From a virus: a stretch of 50,009 nucleotides of DNA. Shown in pieces: positions 31,628-42,281 of the stretch; position 1 is the first letter of the stretch; every line of letters begins with the position of its first letter. The stretch covers positions 1-50,009 of the IMG/VR virus record IMGVR_UViG_3300047157_000091; one strand, given 5' to 3'. The position numbers were made by a program, and so were the translations under genes. The notes below the pieces were generated by a model. That model was given only the letters and a program-made list of their open reading frames with translations, had not been told where the DNA came from and searched no databases.

Positions 31628-31752
31628 TAAAAGTTTTCTTCTTGATATGGTGTTTTAGAAACAGATGCTTCTGTTTGTTTCATTGTTTTAATTTTAATTA
31701 GTCTTGGTTGTTGTTTTTTAATTCTTACTCTTTCTTCTTCTACAAAAGTCAT
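31627..31752 (-). CDS. Tiny basic protein
   Basis: 41 residues, intact: MTFVEEERVRIKKQQPRLIK, IKTMKQTEASVSKTPYQEEN, F. Basic middle, disordered pattern. The frame is clean and coupled to the next gene by a TAATG overlap. Unknown function. Confidence 0.45.
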   Translation of the reverse strand: MTFVEEERVRIKKQQPRLIKIKTMKQTEASVSKTPYQEENF

Positions 31753-31764
31753 CTAATCTTTTAA

Positions 31765-33176
31765 TTAAGTTACCTGTTTTAGTTTTATCCATCTCCCAAT
31801 GATTCTTTTACAAAAATTATAAAAGTCTTCCATTCTAAAATATGTAAATTCTCCATCTGTGTATGGTAGTTTATTAAATATATCATCTATAGTTCTTGCT
31901 GATTGTCTATTGGTTGTCCAATCTTGCAAGAGTCCTGTAAGTTCATTAATAGGATCTAAAGACTCTAAAGGTTCTACTTCTTGTAAATTTGCATCATTGG
32001 TTTTAAAAAATGTTGTTTCCAATCTTTTGGTTTTGGTACAGGTACAATTAAATTTGCTTGATCTAAACACGCTAATGCAAATAAGTTTGGGCTGTAAAGT
32101 TGTTCTGATTTTAATTCTATTCTTTTTTTATCTACATCTAAAAACCATTGTGGTGGATTAGATGAATACTTTGTAAGACTTCCAAGTACAGGCATTTCTT
32201 CTTCACCAAATCCTACACCAAATCTTTTTGTTCTACATAAACCTGATTGACATACTGCATTGATAGGTGCATCTTTACATCTATACTTGTCATAACCTTT
32301 TCTGTTTACTGATTTAATTAATTGTTGAACCTCATTATTACTTAATGGTGGGTCCATAAATTTCATATTAGCTTTTACAATTTCATCTTCCCATGTATCT
32401 GGATGTGATTGTTTATAATAAACTGCTATATTAAATAATGCATTGTTTCTGGAACCCTCACCAAAACCTGTTGATGCTAGTTTATTTAAACAAGGGGGTC
32501 CTCCAGGAAATGCTTCTTCTATTTTTTTCTCTTCTGTTTTAATTGCTTCGACTTCTTCTTTGGTGCAACGTAAACTTATCATAGAGCTGATAAAATTCCT
32601 CAAGTGTACAACCGGCGCCATTATCGTTGATAGCATAACGTAGTCCTTTCATTTCATTGTAGTAGGGTAATTTAAAAAGTTACCAGTGTCCCCACGTTCC
32701 ACAAGTATTTCTGTTTGTTTTGGAAATATTTCTGAACCTTCATAACCAAGTATGATAGCCATCTCTTTTAATTTTGATTGCATCAATGATGCAGGAATGT
32801 TTTCTTTGTAAATAAAAATACGTGTGCGCCGCCTGATTTACTACGGCAAACTATTAAGGGGAGTTTATGATTCCTAATACTTTTAATGAGGCTAGTGTGA
32901 TCAAAGTTATATTCGTCAATATCAATGCACCCCCACCTACAATCATTATTTTCTGTGATAGGGATAATCCCAAGGGCTGCTCCTTCTCCTTCGAAGTGAT
33001 TGTCCCAGAGTTCGTCGGTGACGAACTTTACGAACAATAAAAGCTTTTCCTTGTTGTTTTCCGTTCTCTCCTCGCTCACCGGGTTGGTATTGTCCATAAG
33101 CGATTTCTAATCCTAAAAATATTGATTTGAATTTTTCATTATCATTTCTTCTTTCTTTGTAAAGGGGGATCTTCAC
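31765..33176 (-). CDS. Archaeo-eukaryotic-type (AEP) primase (frame broken)
   Basis: About 470 residues when repaired. N-terminal: MKIPLYKERRNDNEKFKSIF and LGLEIAYGQYQPGERGENGK, then FEGEGAALGIIPITENNDCR. AEP motif I WGCIDIDEYNF (D-x-D), motif II VCRSKSGGAHVFLFTKK (S-G-x-x-H). The C-terminal half is a zinc-containing and helical part: CLNKLASTGFGEGSRNNALF, NNEVQQLIKSVNRKGYDKYR and CKDAPINAVCQSGLCRTKRF, the latter with a primase-C-terminal-type Cys cluster. AEP primases make RNA/DNA primers. With no DnaG or DnaB visible, this is the likely primase for the phage replisome. Frame changes near 33040, 32815, 32665 and 32010. Confidence 0.8.
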
Positions 33177-33183
33177 AATCCCC

Positions 33184-33962
33184 TTATTTAAATTTAGTAC
33201 GGAGTTGAATCCTTACTTTCTCTTCTACATCAGCTTTTGTTTGAACGGTCCCTTTAGATACATTTCCAGAAAAGTCTTTTGCACTTAAGTACAAAGCCTT
33301 ATCTTCTTGTCCTAAAATTCTGTCCTGTGTAACAACCCAACCATACCAAGAACCTTTATCGTTCTTTTGTAGTACAGATGCTAGATTATACACAACTCCG
33401 TGCATAGGAGGGATAGCAAATCCACCTTTACCATCAGCAATTTGTATGGTTTTCATCATAGAATTCCATTTTTTACTGACGTTTAATTGAGTTGATTTCA
33501 TTGTGATCAAAGCAGGTGTATAACCACCTGCTTTGTCTCAATCATTACATAGTAAGAAGCTGTCTCTTCAAGATAGTTACCATTTGGTAATCTAATCTTT
33601 GATCCATCTCTCTTACCTGTTGCGATTACCGGACTGTTCGGTAGGTGTACAGCCACAGGAGCACCTGGACCATCGCCTCTATCCGACCATTCTGGATAAT
33701 CTTTTTTGTAGTAACAAGGAATAATCTTGATACCTTTTTTACCATCGTATAACTCGCTGGTAACAGTATTATAGATCATACCTGGTTTGGCACCTTCTAT
33801 ATACTTTGCATCACCATCAGTTACCTGCGGTGATAGTTGTCCCAAGATTCTGACAAACGGTAACGCCATATCTTCTTGCGTCATATTCTCAAAACCTTTA
33901 GCTGCATCATCACCAAACAAGGCAAGTGATCCAGTGTCTTTTTTCATTACTTCATTACTCAT
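33184..33962 (-). CDS. Single-stranded-DNA-binding-like replication protein (one indel)
   Basis: About 258 residues after joining two frames near 33535. MSNEVMKKDTGSLALFGDDA, LPFVRILGQLSPQVTDGDAK, YIEGAKPGMIYNTVTSELYD, IKIIPCYYKKDYPEWSDRGD, then ITMKSTQLNVSKKWNSMMKT, MHGVVYNLASVLQKNDKGSW. The pattern 'LPF...L..LSPQ........GA..GM..NT.T.E.......I...PC.Y...Y.EW..RG' is a family found next to primase or polymerase genes in many marine phages. A ssDNA-binding or recombination-mediator role is the usual guess, not proven. Acidic N-terminus. Confidence 0.6.
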
Positions 33963-33975
33963 TATTGTTTCTCCA

Positions 33976-34535
33976 TTATTTCCGGGTTATTTTAGTTTTG
34001 TCTTTAATCCAAGTACTAAAGACATCAGAAGGCATATCGAGCCCGGCCTCGATACGCTCCTGAATAGAGCAGTTAATGTCATCCAAGCCACATCAGATTT
34101 CTGTTGTGGCTCATAACCATTCTCTGCTGCAAGGTCCAACAATTGTTTCGCCTTGTCATCTTCTCCTTTACCAAAAGTTACAAAGACATTGTTTTTAATA
34201 ATATCTCCTAACCCTTGGTCACGAAGCCATTTATAGGCTGCTCTCTCTTCACTTCATCTTTTGGAAGAGTGCACCTAAATTCTTTTTTAACAGATACTTT
34301 AGATCCATCAGCTAATTTAATTTCTGATAGTCCTTGTTCTGCTAAGTAATTCTGGTATTACACGAGAACTTATATCATCAGCCTCTGCTTTTTTATTTTT
34401 GAGTTGCTCTTCTAATCTGCAATCTCATCTTCTTTTTTTTTAACTTTACACATTCTTGTGCAACAGTTGTTACTTCTACATTATCTAAAAGATCTTTTGA
34501 ATCTTCTAACATCATATTTCTTTATCTTCACTCAT
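33976..34535 (-). CDS. Conserved phage protein upstream of ssDNA-binding-like gene (frame broken)
   Basis: ATG at 34535 gives MSEDKEI. The sense continues through several shifts: MLEDSKDLLDNVEVTTVAQE, LEEQLKNKKAEADDISSRVI, AEQGLSEIKLADGSKVSVKK, YKWLRDQGLGDIIKNNVFVT and FGKGEDDKAKQLLDLAAENG, ending AGLDMPSDVFSTWIKDKTKI. About 185 residues: a coiled-coil start and an alpha/beta end. The 'WLR..GLGDIIKN.V.V.FG.GED..A' pattern recurs in marine phage replication regions. Function unknown. Confidence 0.6.
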
Positions 34536-34537
34536 AG

Positions 34538-34729
34538 TTATCCTTTCTGATAGAGATCTACTTCTAATGGATAGTATCTATATTCTCGTTTATCCCATTT
34601 CAACATATTAAACTGTCCGTTTGTAGTTACTTCACTTACTATTGCACAAGTTGAGATACCTATTATTACAGGATCTCCTACAGCAAGTAAATAATCTTGT
34701 TTACGAAAATCTTGTAAATTTTTTTTCAT
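34538..34729 (-). CDS. Small beta-barrel-like protein
   Basis: 63 residues, intact: MKKNLQDFRKQDYLLAVGDP, VIIGISTCAIVSEVTTNGQF, NMLKWDKREYRYYPLEVDLY. Short beta strands, 'VGDPVIIGISTCA.V..V' like a small SH3/KOW-type barrel. Overlaps the preceding small gene. Two base pairs from the next start. Unknown function. Confidence 0.55.
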   Translation of the reverse strand: MKKNLQDFRKQDYLLAVGDPVIIGISTCAIVSEVTTNGQFNMLKWDKREYRYYPLEVDLYQKG

Positions 34730-34942
34730 CTTCTAAAAACAATGGTGCAGTAGAAAATATTGCTTGGTCCCTAGTTAGGTAAACATATTACAAGATAACC
34801 AAAATCAGATGCACTTAATATATTTATATTAGGTGGTGGTTGTTGAATACATAAACAAATTTTTCTTTAGGATTTTTTTATAAAATTCTAAAAACTCTGC
34901 TAAAGAATCTGGTTTGTATAATTCAAATATTTTATTTTTCAT
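34701..34942 (-). CDS. Small phage protein (two indels)
   Basis: ATG at 34942 reads MKNKIFELYKPDSLAEFLEF, YKK. After shifts near 34870 and 34785 the sense reads QQPPPNINILSASDFGYLVI, CLPN and AIFSTAPLFLEDEKKFTRFS. About 78 residues. First gene of the minus-strand replication operon, divergent from the SNF2 gene across a 72-bp gap. Unknown function. Confidence 0.45.
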
Positions 34943-34959
34943 TTCTTATTTCTTTTGAC

Positions 34960-34988
34960 TTGACAGACTATCATAGTGTTTATATAAT
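34960..34988 (+). promoter_or_regulatory. Perfect-consensus sigma-70 promoter for the SNF2 gene
   Basis: TTGACA at 34960-34965, 17 bp, TATAAT at 34983-34988: both boxes match the bacterial consensus exactly at optimal spacing. It points into the plus-strand SNF2 gene, whose ATG follows 26 bp later. Such strength suggests expression by the host RNA polymerase immediately on infection. Confidence 0.9.
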
Positions 34989-35014
34989 TGTCAACTAGAA
35001 AGAAGAAAAAAATT

Positions 35015-36407
35015 ATGAATTATAAATTTAAAACTAAACCATACGCACATCAATTAACTGCGTTAGAAAAATCGTGGGATAAAAAAGAGTATGCATATTT
35101 TATGGAGATGGGTACAGGTAAATCAAAAGTGTTAGTTGATAATATGGCTATGCTTTATGATAAAGGTAAAATAAATGGCGCATTAATTATAGCACCAAAA
35201 GGTGTTTATAGAAACTGGTATTCTCAAGAAATACCAAATCATTTAGCTAGTCACATAGATCATAAAATGGTACTATGGACTGCGACTACATCTAAAACAA
35301 AGGATAAAGAGTATCAACAATTATTTAAACAGACTATGACCTTCACATCCTAATAATGAATGTAGAAGCATTCTCGTACAAAAAAAGGCCTTAGAGTTTG
35401 CCACAAGGTTTTTACGATGTCACAATACTTTGATGGCTATTGATGAATCTACTACAATTAAAACTCCTACAGCTAAAAGAACTAAAGCTATTTTAGCGTT
35501 AGGTAAAGAAGCAAAGTACAAAAGAATTCTTACAGGTTCTCCTGTAACTAAATCACCATTAGATTTATATACACAATGTGGTTTTTTAAATGAAGAGTTA
35601 CTAGAATTTACTTCTTATTATTCATTTAGAAATAGATATGCAGTTATGAAGACTAGCAAATTTTGGTGGTCGTAGAGTACAATTGTAGGTGGTTATCAAA
35701 GACTAGATGAAGTTATCAGAAATATTAAAACCTTTTTCTTATCGAGTATTAAAAGAAGATTGTCTAGATTTACCTGATAAAACATACAAGAGAGAAGTAG
35801 AACTAACAGAAGAACAAAAAAGCTTATTCTACTATGAAATCCGCGGCCCTCGCTTCTACTAAAAGGTAAGATGGCTACAGCACCTCACGTATTAACGCAA
35901 ATGATGCGACTACACCAGATCACTTGTGGTCATCTAAAGAATGATGATGGACACTATTACAGAAATTAAAAATAATAGTATCAGATGAATTATTAGAATT
36001 GCTTGAAGAAGTAGAAGGTAAAGTTATTATCTGGGCTAACTATGTTATGATATAAACAAATAGTAAAGCTATATCTAAAAAATATGGAGAAGACTCTATA
36101 GTACAATATTATGGTGCTATTGAGGCTGATGATAGACAAAGCTATATAAAAAGTTTCAGGACCCAGAATCTAATGCAAGATTCTTTATTGGTAATCCACA
36201 GACCGGTGGTTATGGTATTACATTAACGAAGCTAATAATGTAGTTTATTATTCTAATGGATATGACTTAGAAAAAAGACTACAGTCAGAAGACAGAGCAC
36301 ACAGAATAGGTCAAAAGAAGTCGGTAACATACGTTGATCTTATAGCACCAAAAACTGTAGATGAAAAGATTAGAAAAGCTTTGCAACGTAAGTTAAAATT
36401 GGATTAA
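35015..36407 (+). CDS. SNF2-family helicase (frame broken by indels)
   Basis: About 460 residues when repaired. YAHQLTALEKSWDKKEYAYF (Q-like motif), MEMGTGKSKVLVDNMAML (motif I, GTGKS), ALIIAPKGVYRNWYSQEIPN (Ia), LMAIDESTTIKTPTAKRTKA (motif II DEST), RILTGSPVTKSPLDLYTQCG (III), then SQVLEI-type core with KVIIWANY, ARFFIGNPQTGGYGI, VVYYSNGYDLEKRLQSEDRA (V) and HRIGQKKSVTYVDLIAPKTV (VI). SNF2 enzymes move along double-stranded DNA using ATP. Short phage versions lack accessory domains. It is alone on this strand between two minus-strand operons with its own strong promoter. A role in replication start, in stripping host proteins from DNA, or in countering defences is possible. At least six shifts. 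Confidence 0.8.
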
Positions 36408-36479
36408 ATAAATGATGGTTTGCTACCTGTCAAATTATGGGAAAGTTATGGGAGAGGAATTAAGTAGTAATTTTATGGA

Positions 36480-36965
36480 TTAACCTACGACTTTGCCGTC
36501 TTTCCATTCCATATCTGGAAGACCTTCAGTATATTTTTTCCCGTCAAAAGTAAGAACTTGTTTTCTGTTTGAACCAGATTCGTGATAACTTATGTGGACC
36601 CATCCCCCTGCTGGATCTCTTGGATCATAGTACTCCATAATCAGCTGATCAAAATCGACGTTATTTTGTAGCCAGTAAGCTGTCTTAATGTTGGGCACGC
36701 CAAATATTTCTAGGTCGACCGCCTGGCCCTTCGCGTGCTGCGATGTCTTTTTGCTGCCGATCGCTTCACAAAGCGCCTCGCTCCGGTATCCGCTGGTAAT
36801 GGTCACAGGTTTGTCGAAGTGTGCACGTAGCGGTTCTAAAACTTCATAACACAGATCACCTAAACTTTTAATCTCACCTGATCCTGGTGTGTTATCTATG
36901 CCCTTACGTTGGGCTGTCATCGAATTGGTCATCTCTCTTAAAGTAAAGTGTTTACTCAACTGCAT
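36480..36965 (-). CDS. Endolysin, peptidase M15A family
   Basis: 161 residues, intact. MQLSKHFTLREMTNS, then EVLEPLRAHFDKPVTITSGY, RSEALCEAIGSKKTSQHAKG and QAVDLEIFGVPN, ending with AGGWVHISYHESGSNRKQVL. The zinc ligands are H in SQH-x3-G-x-A-x-D (His and Asp) and H in WVHIS. This is the M15A D,D-carboxypeptidase-like fold (PF08291) that cleaves peptidoglycan cross-links. No signal peptide, so it depends on a holin; a holin-like gene follows 10 bp upstream in the same operon. Good ribosome site AGGAGAAAAAT. Confidence 0.88.
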   Translation of the reverse strand: MQLSKHFTLREMTNSMTAQRKGIDNTPGSGEIKSLGDLCYEVLEPLRAHFDKPVTITSGYRSEALCEAIGSKKTSQHAKGQAVDLEIFGVPNIKTAYWLQNNVDFDQLIMEYYDPRDPAGGWVHISYHESGSNRKQVLTFDGKKYTEGLPDMEWKDGKVVG

Positions 36966-36975
36966 AATTTTTCTC

Positions 36976-37170
36976 CTAGTTAATGATTTTTTCTATGGCG
37001 AAGAGTGCAGCAGTTCCCGCTGCCGCTAAAAGAACCCAATAGACCTTGTCTATCTTACCGCCCAATTTTTCTACATCTTCGTGTACGTGTTTTAAATTTT
37101 TCTTAACACCTGAAATGTGTCCGTATAAAGATAAAATGTGTTCTCTAGTTGTTTTGGGTTCTATTGCCAT
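36976..37170 (-). CDS. Holin-like small membrane protein
   Basis: 64 residues, intact. A charged coiled-coil N-terminus (LYGHISGVKKNLKHVHEDVE; KLGGKIDKVY), then one hydrophobic helix at residues 44-62 (WVLLAAAGTAALFAIEKI). Topology of single-TM holins or holin-linked proteins. Immediately precedes the endolysin, which supports a lysis-timing role. Overlaps the gene before by 26 bp. Confidence 0.7.
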   Translation of the reverse strand: MAIEPKTTREHILSLYGHISGVKKNLKHVHEDVEKLGGKIDKVYWVLLAAAGTAALFAIEKIIN

Positions 37171-37345
37171 AGATCATACCTAAATAATTGTCTTCTAATA
37201 TTGCAATTAAGGCAATCATATCTCTTAATGGATCTCTATAATTTGGATCTACTTCTTGTATGTCTCTTGTTATTTCTCTTGATTTACGAAATACATTTTT
37301 AGACTGGAACGTAAGGAACATAAATTTCTTTTCGAATAGCTCCAT
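37145..37345 (-). CDS. Short gene, or C-terminus of the large internal virion protein
   Basis: 66 residues: MELFEKKFMFLTFQSKNVFR, KSREITRDIQEVDPNYRDPL, RDMIALIAILEDNYLGMIYG, NRTQNN. Helical. AGGTGG 8 bp before the ATG could start it. Removing one A from an AAAAA run near 37395 instead places it in frame with the end of the large gene (KIGSYVSGKNRWKKIMELFE), making it that gene's C-terminus. I cannot decide between the two. Confidence 0.5.
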   Translation of the reverse strand: MELFEKKFMFLTFQSKNVFRKSREITRDIQEVDPNYRDPLRDMIALIAILEDNYLGMIYGNRTQNN

Positions 37346-40300
37346 AATTTTTTTCCACCTATTCTTACCAGAAACATAAGATCCAATTTTTCTTCATATC
37401 TCCTTTTAATGTTGTAGCTGCTTGAACATCTTTTAATAATTCTTTTTGATTACTAAATAAAGCTCTGTTAGCATTAATGTAAGCATCTACTAATTCAGTT
37501 GGAGTTACTTCTCCACCTTTTAAAGCTACAGTTGAAATAAAGCTTTAGATTCTCTAGTTCCTCTTAAATAATCTGCAGTTTTATAAATCATAGATTTTTC
37601 AGGATCTATTTCAATTGCTCTTGCACCTACAATTCCCATTAACTCATTTGATAATTCATACTGTCTTCCTCTTTCATCTAATCTACCTTTGTCATCAGTA
37701 GGTTTCATAGATAAACCAATTCTTTTTAATTGTTTCCAGTTAAAGGTGCTTGTGATTGAATTAAATGTCCTACTGCTTTAGAAACTTTTGTACCTATAGG
37801 ATCTTGATTACTCCATACTTTATAACCTCTCTGGAGTTCTACCATTTCTACCTAGAACAGGAGCTACATCCATTAACGCTTGAGTCCAAATAGATTCACT
37901 AATAAATGGTGAACCTAATTCTTTTGTAGATTCAAATATACCCATAATAAAATCATCCATCAATCCATTCTTTATCTGTTTCTCCAGCTTGTACTCTATT
38001 TAATATAGTTTGAATAGGTCTTGTATTGTATCGTATGCATTAGCGTGAGAAAAATCTACGTATTTTAAATTTACCAGTTTCTTTATCTCTAATTGGAATT
38101 AATGTAGAGTTTTTAGACCAGTCCGCTACAAATCTTCTCATCGCTTCACGTTCATCTTGTGTTACATCGTAAAGCGCTGACATACAACAGCCGCATCCCT
38201 GTAGGTACGGCAGCTGTTGTAAAGGCCATACCACCTAATCTTTTAAGACCAATAGTTCTTAATGGATTAACTTGTTTGCCATTTATTGTAGTTGTATAAA
38301 ATATTTCATCTAGTGATCTAGATACAATGTTAGTGCTTGTTCTCATTATTTCTGCCGGGAAAGATACAAAGTTTCCAAGCGGAAACTTTCTTAAACCTTT
38401 TACAAATTCAGAAACATAAGCATAGTTAGGAATATTATTTCTAATAATATCTGCTGCTTGTTCATCAATTAAATCATCAGTTAGTCTTACTGTATTACCA
38501 GCCATATCTGTAAACTCTTGACCAAGTTGTAATCCTGAAGATCTGTATATGCATTTTTTAATCTTTTAGATTCACCTAAAAAAGAAAATATTTTCCAAAA
38601 GTCATCTTCAGCTGTGTATGCATCTTCAGAAAACTTTTTAACTTTAGATAAACCTTTGATCCAAAATCTATATCTTTTAACAAAGCTTTTAAATCAGCTA
38701 ATTGAACTTGAGAATTTACTACACCTCTTTCTAATAATTCTCTATAAATTTTATTACCTTCTTTAGTTCTTGGTCCTAACTGTAAAGCTCTTAACGCTTT
38801 TCTTGCGGCTCCTTCACCCGGACCTATAAAAGGTATAAGACCATTGGCTGTAGCAAAAGCTCCTGCACTTAAAAAGTTACGCATATGAGTAAAAGGTGAG
38901 AGAATAGTTTTAGCCATTTGAGATGTAGCTTTAGGATATAAAATTGCATTTGTATAAAGTCTGCCGGCAAACCCACTGTCAGGACCAATAATATTTTTAT
39001 TTACATTATATAAAGCATCCGCATTTCCTTTTAATGTCCACTTACCAGTTAAAGGATTAATACTAGCAACATCAACAATCACTTCATCTTTACCTTTTCT
39101 CGCTATATATTCACTTACGGATTCTCCAGGTCTTCTACCAAAACCTGCTTCATAATCATTTATTAAACTTCTAGTGCTTGGTTTTCTTAATGTTTGATTA
39201 GCTGTTTCTTCCCATACTGATCTACCTGTTTTAGGATCAAGTTCTCCTTTTAATAACATTCTTTCTTTACCTCTATCTGTTAAAGGATTTATTTGTTCTA
39301 AACCTTCTTCACCTCTTTGAGAAACAGTTCCTACTCTTCGATAGTCTCCAGTTTTAGCTCCTGTTGCTTTTATTAATTCTTCTTCAGTATCAAAAAAAGT
39401 TTGAATAGGAGCTTTAGCTGAAGCTTCTTCAGCAGACATACCTTGTTTCATTAATTCATTTATTTTAGCTGCTCTTGCAACTTTGATATCATTAGAGTTT
39501 CTAACTAGATTTCTATAAAATTCATCTCTTCTAATAACTGTAGATAACATATTAGTACCATTTAAAATTGTAGACATAGCACTTTCATCTTTACCTAAAA
39601 GTCTTTTAGCTAACGCTTGTGTATCAGGAGTTAATTGTTTTAATTGTTTGTTAGGATATTTAGCAGCTTTAGATGCAAAAGATTTATCTACAAAATAATT
39701 TGGTATTTTAAATAATACATTTCCTTTATTAGATAAAGGTATTTTTCTATCTATAGGAAAGCTGATTGATAAATATCTGCAACTATTTTTTTTGCCTCTT
39801 GATTAGAAAGTTTAACTTCAGTTGGTAAATTTTTAGCTATGTCTTTAATATTTTTTTCTTCTTGTTTTATTAATTCTTTTGCAGGAGCAAGATTATCTGC
39901 TAATTTTATAGGATTATTTTTAAATACTTTATAACCACTATCTAATCTTTCTTCTAATGTTTGTGGTAATAATTTTTTCCATCTATCAAATACAGAAGGA
40001 CCTGATTTTACTTTTCCTTTAACAAATCGTTTAGGTTTTGTAATATCTAAAGATCTTCCTTCTATAGATAAGTAAATCTCCCCACCCCTCTCTCATTTCT
40101 TCTAATGTATCTATAAAAGCTTTTTGTTCTGCTTTAGGAATTGTTTTACCAAATTTTTTAGCTTCTTGATTAATTAAATTAATTGATTTAGAAGCTTCAT
40201 TTGGATTAATTTTAGGAAGAACAACTCTTAAAATTTCTTCTGGTTTAGCTTCTTTAGTAGCTTTTTTAATAGCTTCTCCTTCTGACAAACCTTCTTTAAT

Positions 40301-41441
40301 ATATAAATTTTTTAATCTATTAAAATCTGTCGGGTCTGGAGCAATTGCTCCTGTTCTTGGATTAATTGCATTTGTTTTTCCAAACACAATACTTTTTTCA
40401 TCTAAACCAGATACTAAAGTTTTACCTAATTGTTTAGCTATTGCTGTTTGAGAAGCAGAGGCTTTACCAGAAAATATGTTAGCTCTATCTAAAAATGGAA
40501 TAACAGAATCTATTTGGTCGTCTAATTTAAATGCAATATTTTGAGCTCTATTTAAATCACCATCTAACATTCCTTTAAATGCCATTTCATCTGTAAAGTA
40601 TTGAGGGTTCTTACCACTACGTGGTCTTAATCTTTGTGATACATAATCTAAAGCTCTACCTATTTTATCTTGCGCAACTCTACCTGCTTTACTAGAGTCT
40701 GCTAATTTTTTAACACCTGAACCGGCTAAACTTAATATACCTGTAAATGCAGCACCTTCTATTCCAAGTTTTAATCTATTGTATAATTCTCTACTAGGAT
40801 CATAGTCATCTCCTCTTTCTAATTTCGTAGGTCCTACATCAAATAAATCTCCAAAGGTACCTACCTTATCAGGATCAGAAACAAATATAGCTTCCGCTGC
40901 ACCGCTGGCTAAACCTGTTGCACCTAATTGTAGAGCTTGACCTTTTCTATTAAGTTGCGCTAGTCTACCAGCATCTTTTATTTTTTGTCCTTTTTTAAAC
41001 CTTCTAAAATAGGTAAACCATCATGAATCTAATAATTTAAAATAGTTACCTGATTTTTTTGCAGCAAGTGCCCCTTTAGTTGCAGTGCTTGCAATCTTTC
41101 CTGCAACACCTACTGGTATGGCTAGATTAGTTAAAATTTCACTTATCTTACCTGCAGTAGTTGCTTCTGCATATTCATCAAAAGGATTTATTTTGCAAAA
41201 AATTTTCTACTTTTTCTGCTGTATTTGTATCTGCTCCTAAATCTATTAAGTTAGCACCTATTGAAACAAAACCTTCTGGTATTTTAAATAAACCAGAACC
41301 AATACCAGCAAAGAAAGAACCTAGACTACTAACTCCTACATCTCTACCAAATAGTTTTGCTGTATCTTTATCTGTTTGTTTGGTTGTTTCAGAAGTTAGT
41401 TCGGGAAACAAAGCGTCTACTTGGGAAGTGAATTCAACCAT
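37346..41441 (-). CDS. Large internal virion protein (frame broken many times)
   Basis: ATG at 41441: MVEFTSQVDALFPELTSETT, FGRDVGVSSLGSFFAGIGSG, LFKIPEGFVSIGANLIDLGA. Coherent sense continues for about 1,365 residues through more than ten shifts, for example AFKGMLDGDLNRAQNIAFKL, PKINPNEASKSINLINQEAK, GRRPGESVSEYIARKGKDEV and PKATSQMAKTILSPFTHMRN. Mostly helical, alternating amphipathic parts with small hydrophobic stretches. Size, helicity and place beside tail genes and endolysin resemble internal or ejection proteins of short-tailed phages (T7 gp15/gp16-like in role). I know similar proteins from marine phages, but no domain with proven activity is visible. Confidence 0.7.
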
Positions 41442-41449
41442 TTATCCTC

Positions 41450-42281
41450 CTATGCAATATTATAAATTCTCTGTGGGGTACCGTCTAAATCTATTTCTAT
41501 AATACTCTTAAGTATTTTTTCTGTTCCAGTAGTAGAGTCTTTTACTGTTGTTTTTACAACAAAAGTATCTCCTGGTTTAGCATCCTTAATATTTTTAAAT
41601 TCTTCTAATGTAACTACTTTTTTAAAGTTAAAATTTTTACCTGTCGTAGGAGATGTTGCGCTTTGAATACCTACAGATAATTCTTTATTGTTTAACATAC
41701 CGCTTTTGTTCGCAGCTAATAAAGCTTTGGGTAAACTTATATCTTCTCCTGCTTCTATTTGATAATCTATTTTAGATTTCATTAATTCTATATTAGCTTT
41801 ATCTCTTTTAGATTGAGCTTTATCTTTAAGCATAAATGTAGCTGCAGCCGTTTCTATTTTTTCTGCTCTACCTGGACCTGATTTAGATTCTGCCTCAAAG
41901 AATTTTCGTGCACCTTCACCTAAACTTTCTGCACCTATAAATGCTGCTGCTCCTCTACCAAACATATCACCTAAATCTCTACTTCTTGCTTTTTTATAAC
42001 CAAGTTGATCTCTTACTTCTTCTACTGTTAATTCTTCGTTAGCTGTATTTTGACTATTTAAAATAGTGTCGTCACTTAATAAATTATTTTTTATTTCTTT
42101 TGATTTTAATTTTTCAGCTACTTCATTAGTAGTTCCAAAATCACTACTAAATGTCTACAAAACCTGCTTGTTGATAACCAACTCTACCACCATTGTTATA
42201 ACCTAGATTAGCTGTAATCCCCGTTCCACGACTATCGACCGGGCCACCTCTAAACATAGGTCTTCTTAAAATTCTACTCAT
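41450..42281 (-). CDS. Virion protein with N-terminal GGRVGY module (indels)
   Basis: ATG at 42281: MSRILRRPMFRGGPVDSRGT, GITANLGYNNGGRVGYQQAG. After a shift near 42155 the sense continues DFGTTNEVAEKLKSKEIKNN, LTVEEVRDQLGYKKARSRDL, DMFGRGAAAFIGAESLGEGA and a C-terminal beta part (SIIEIDLDGTPQRIYNIA). About 277 residues. The short Gly/Arg module near the start recurs in the terminase extension and the protein at 43045. Possibly a partner or substrate of the large internal protein downstream. Function unknown. Confidence 0.6.

Noticed and set aside
37145-41441. Tape measure protein
   Set aside because: The large helical protein was considered, but the gene lies among internal-protein and nozzle-like genes, and no tail tube, tail sheath or assembly chaperone frameshift pair is seen.
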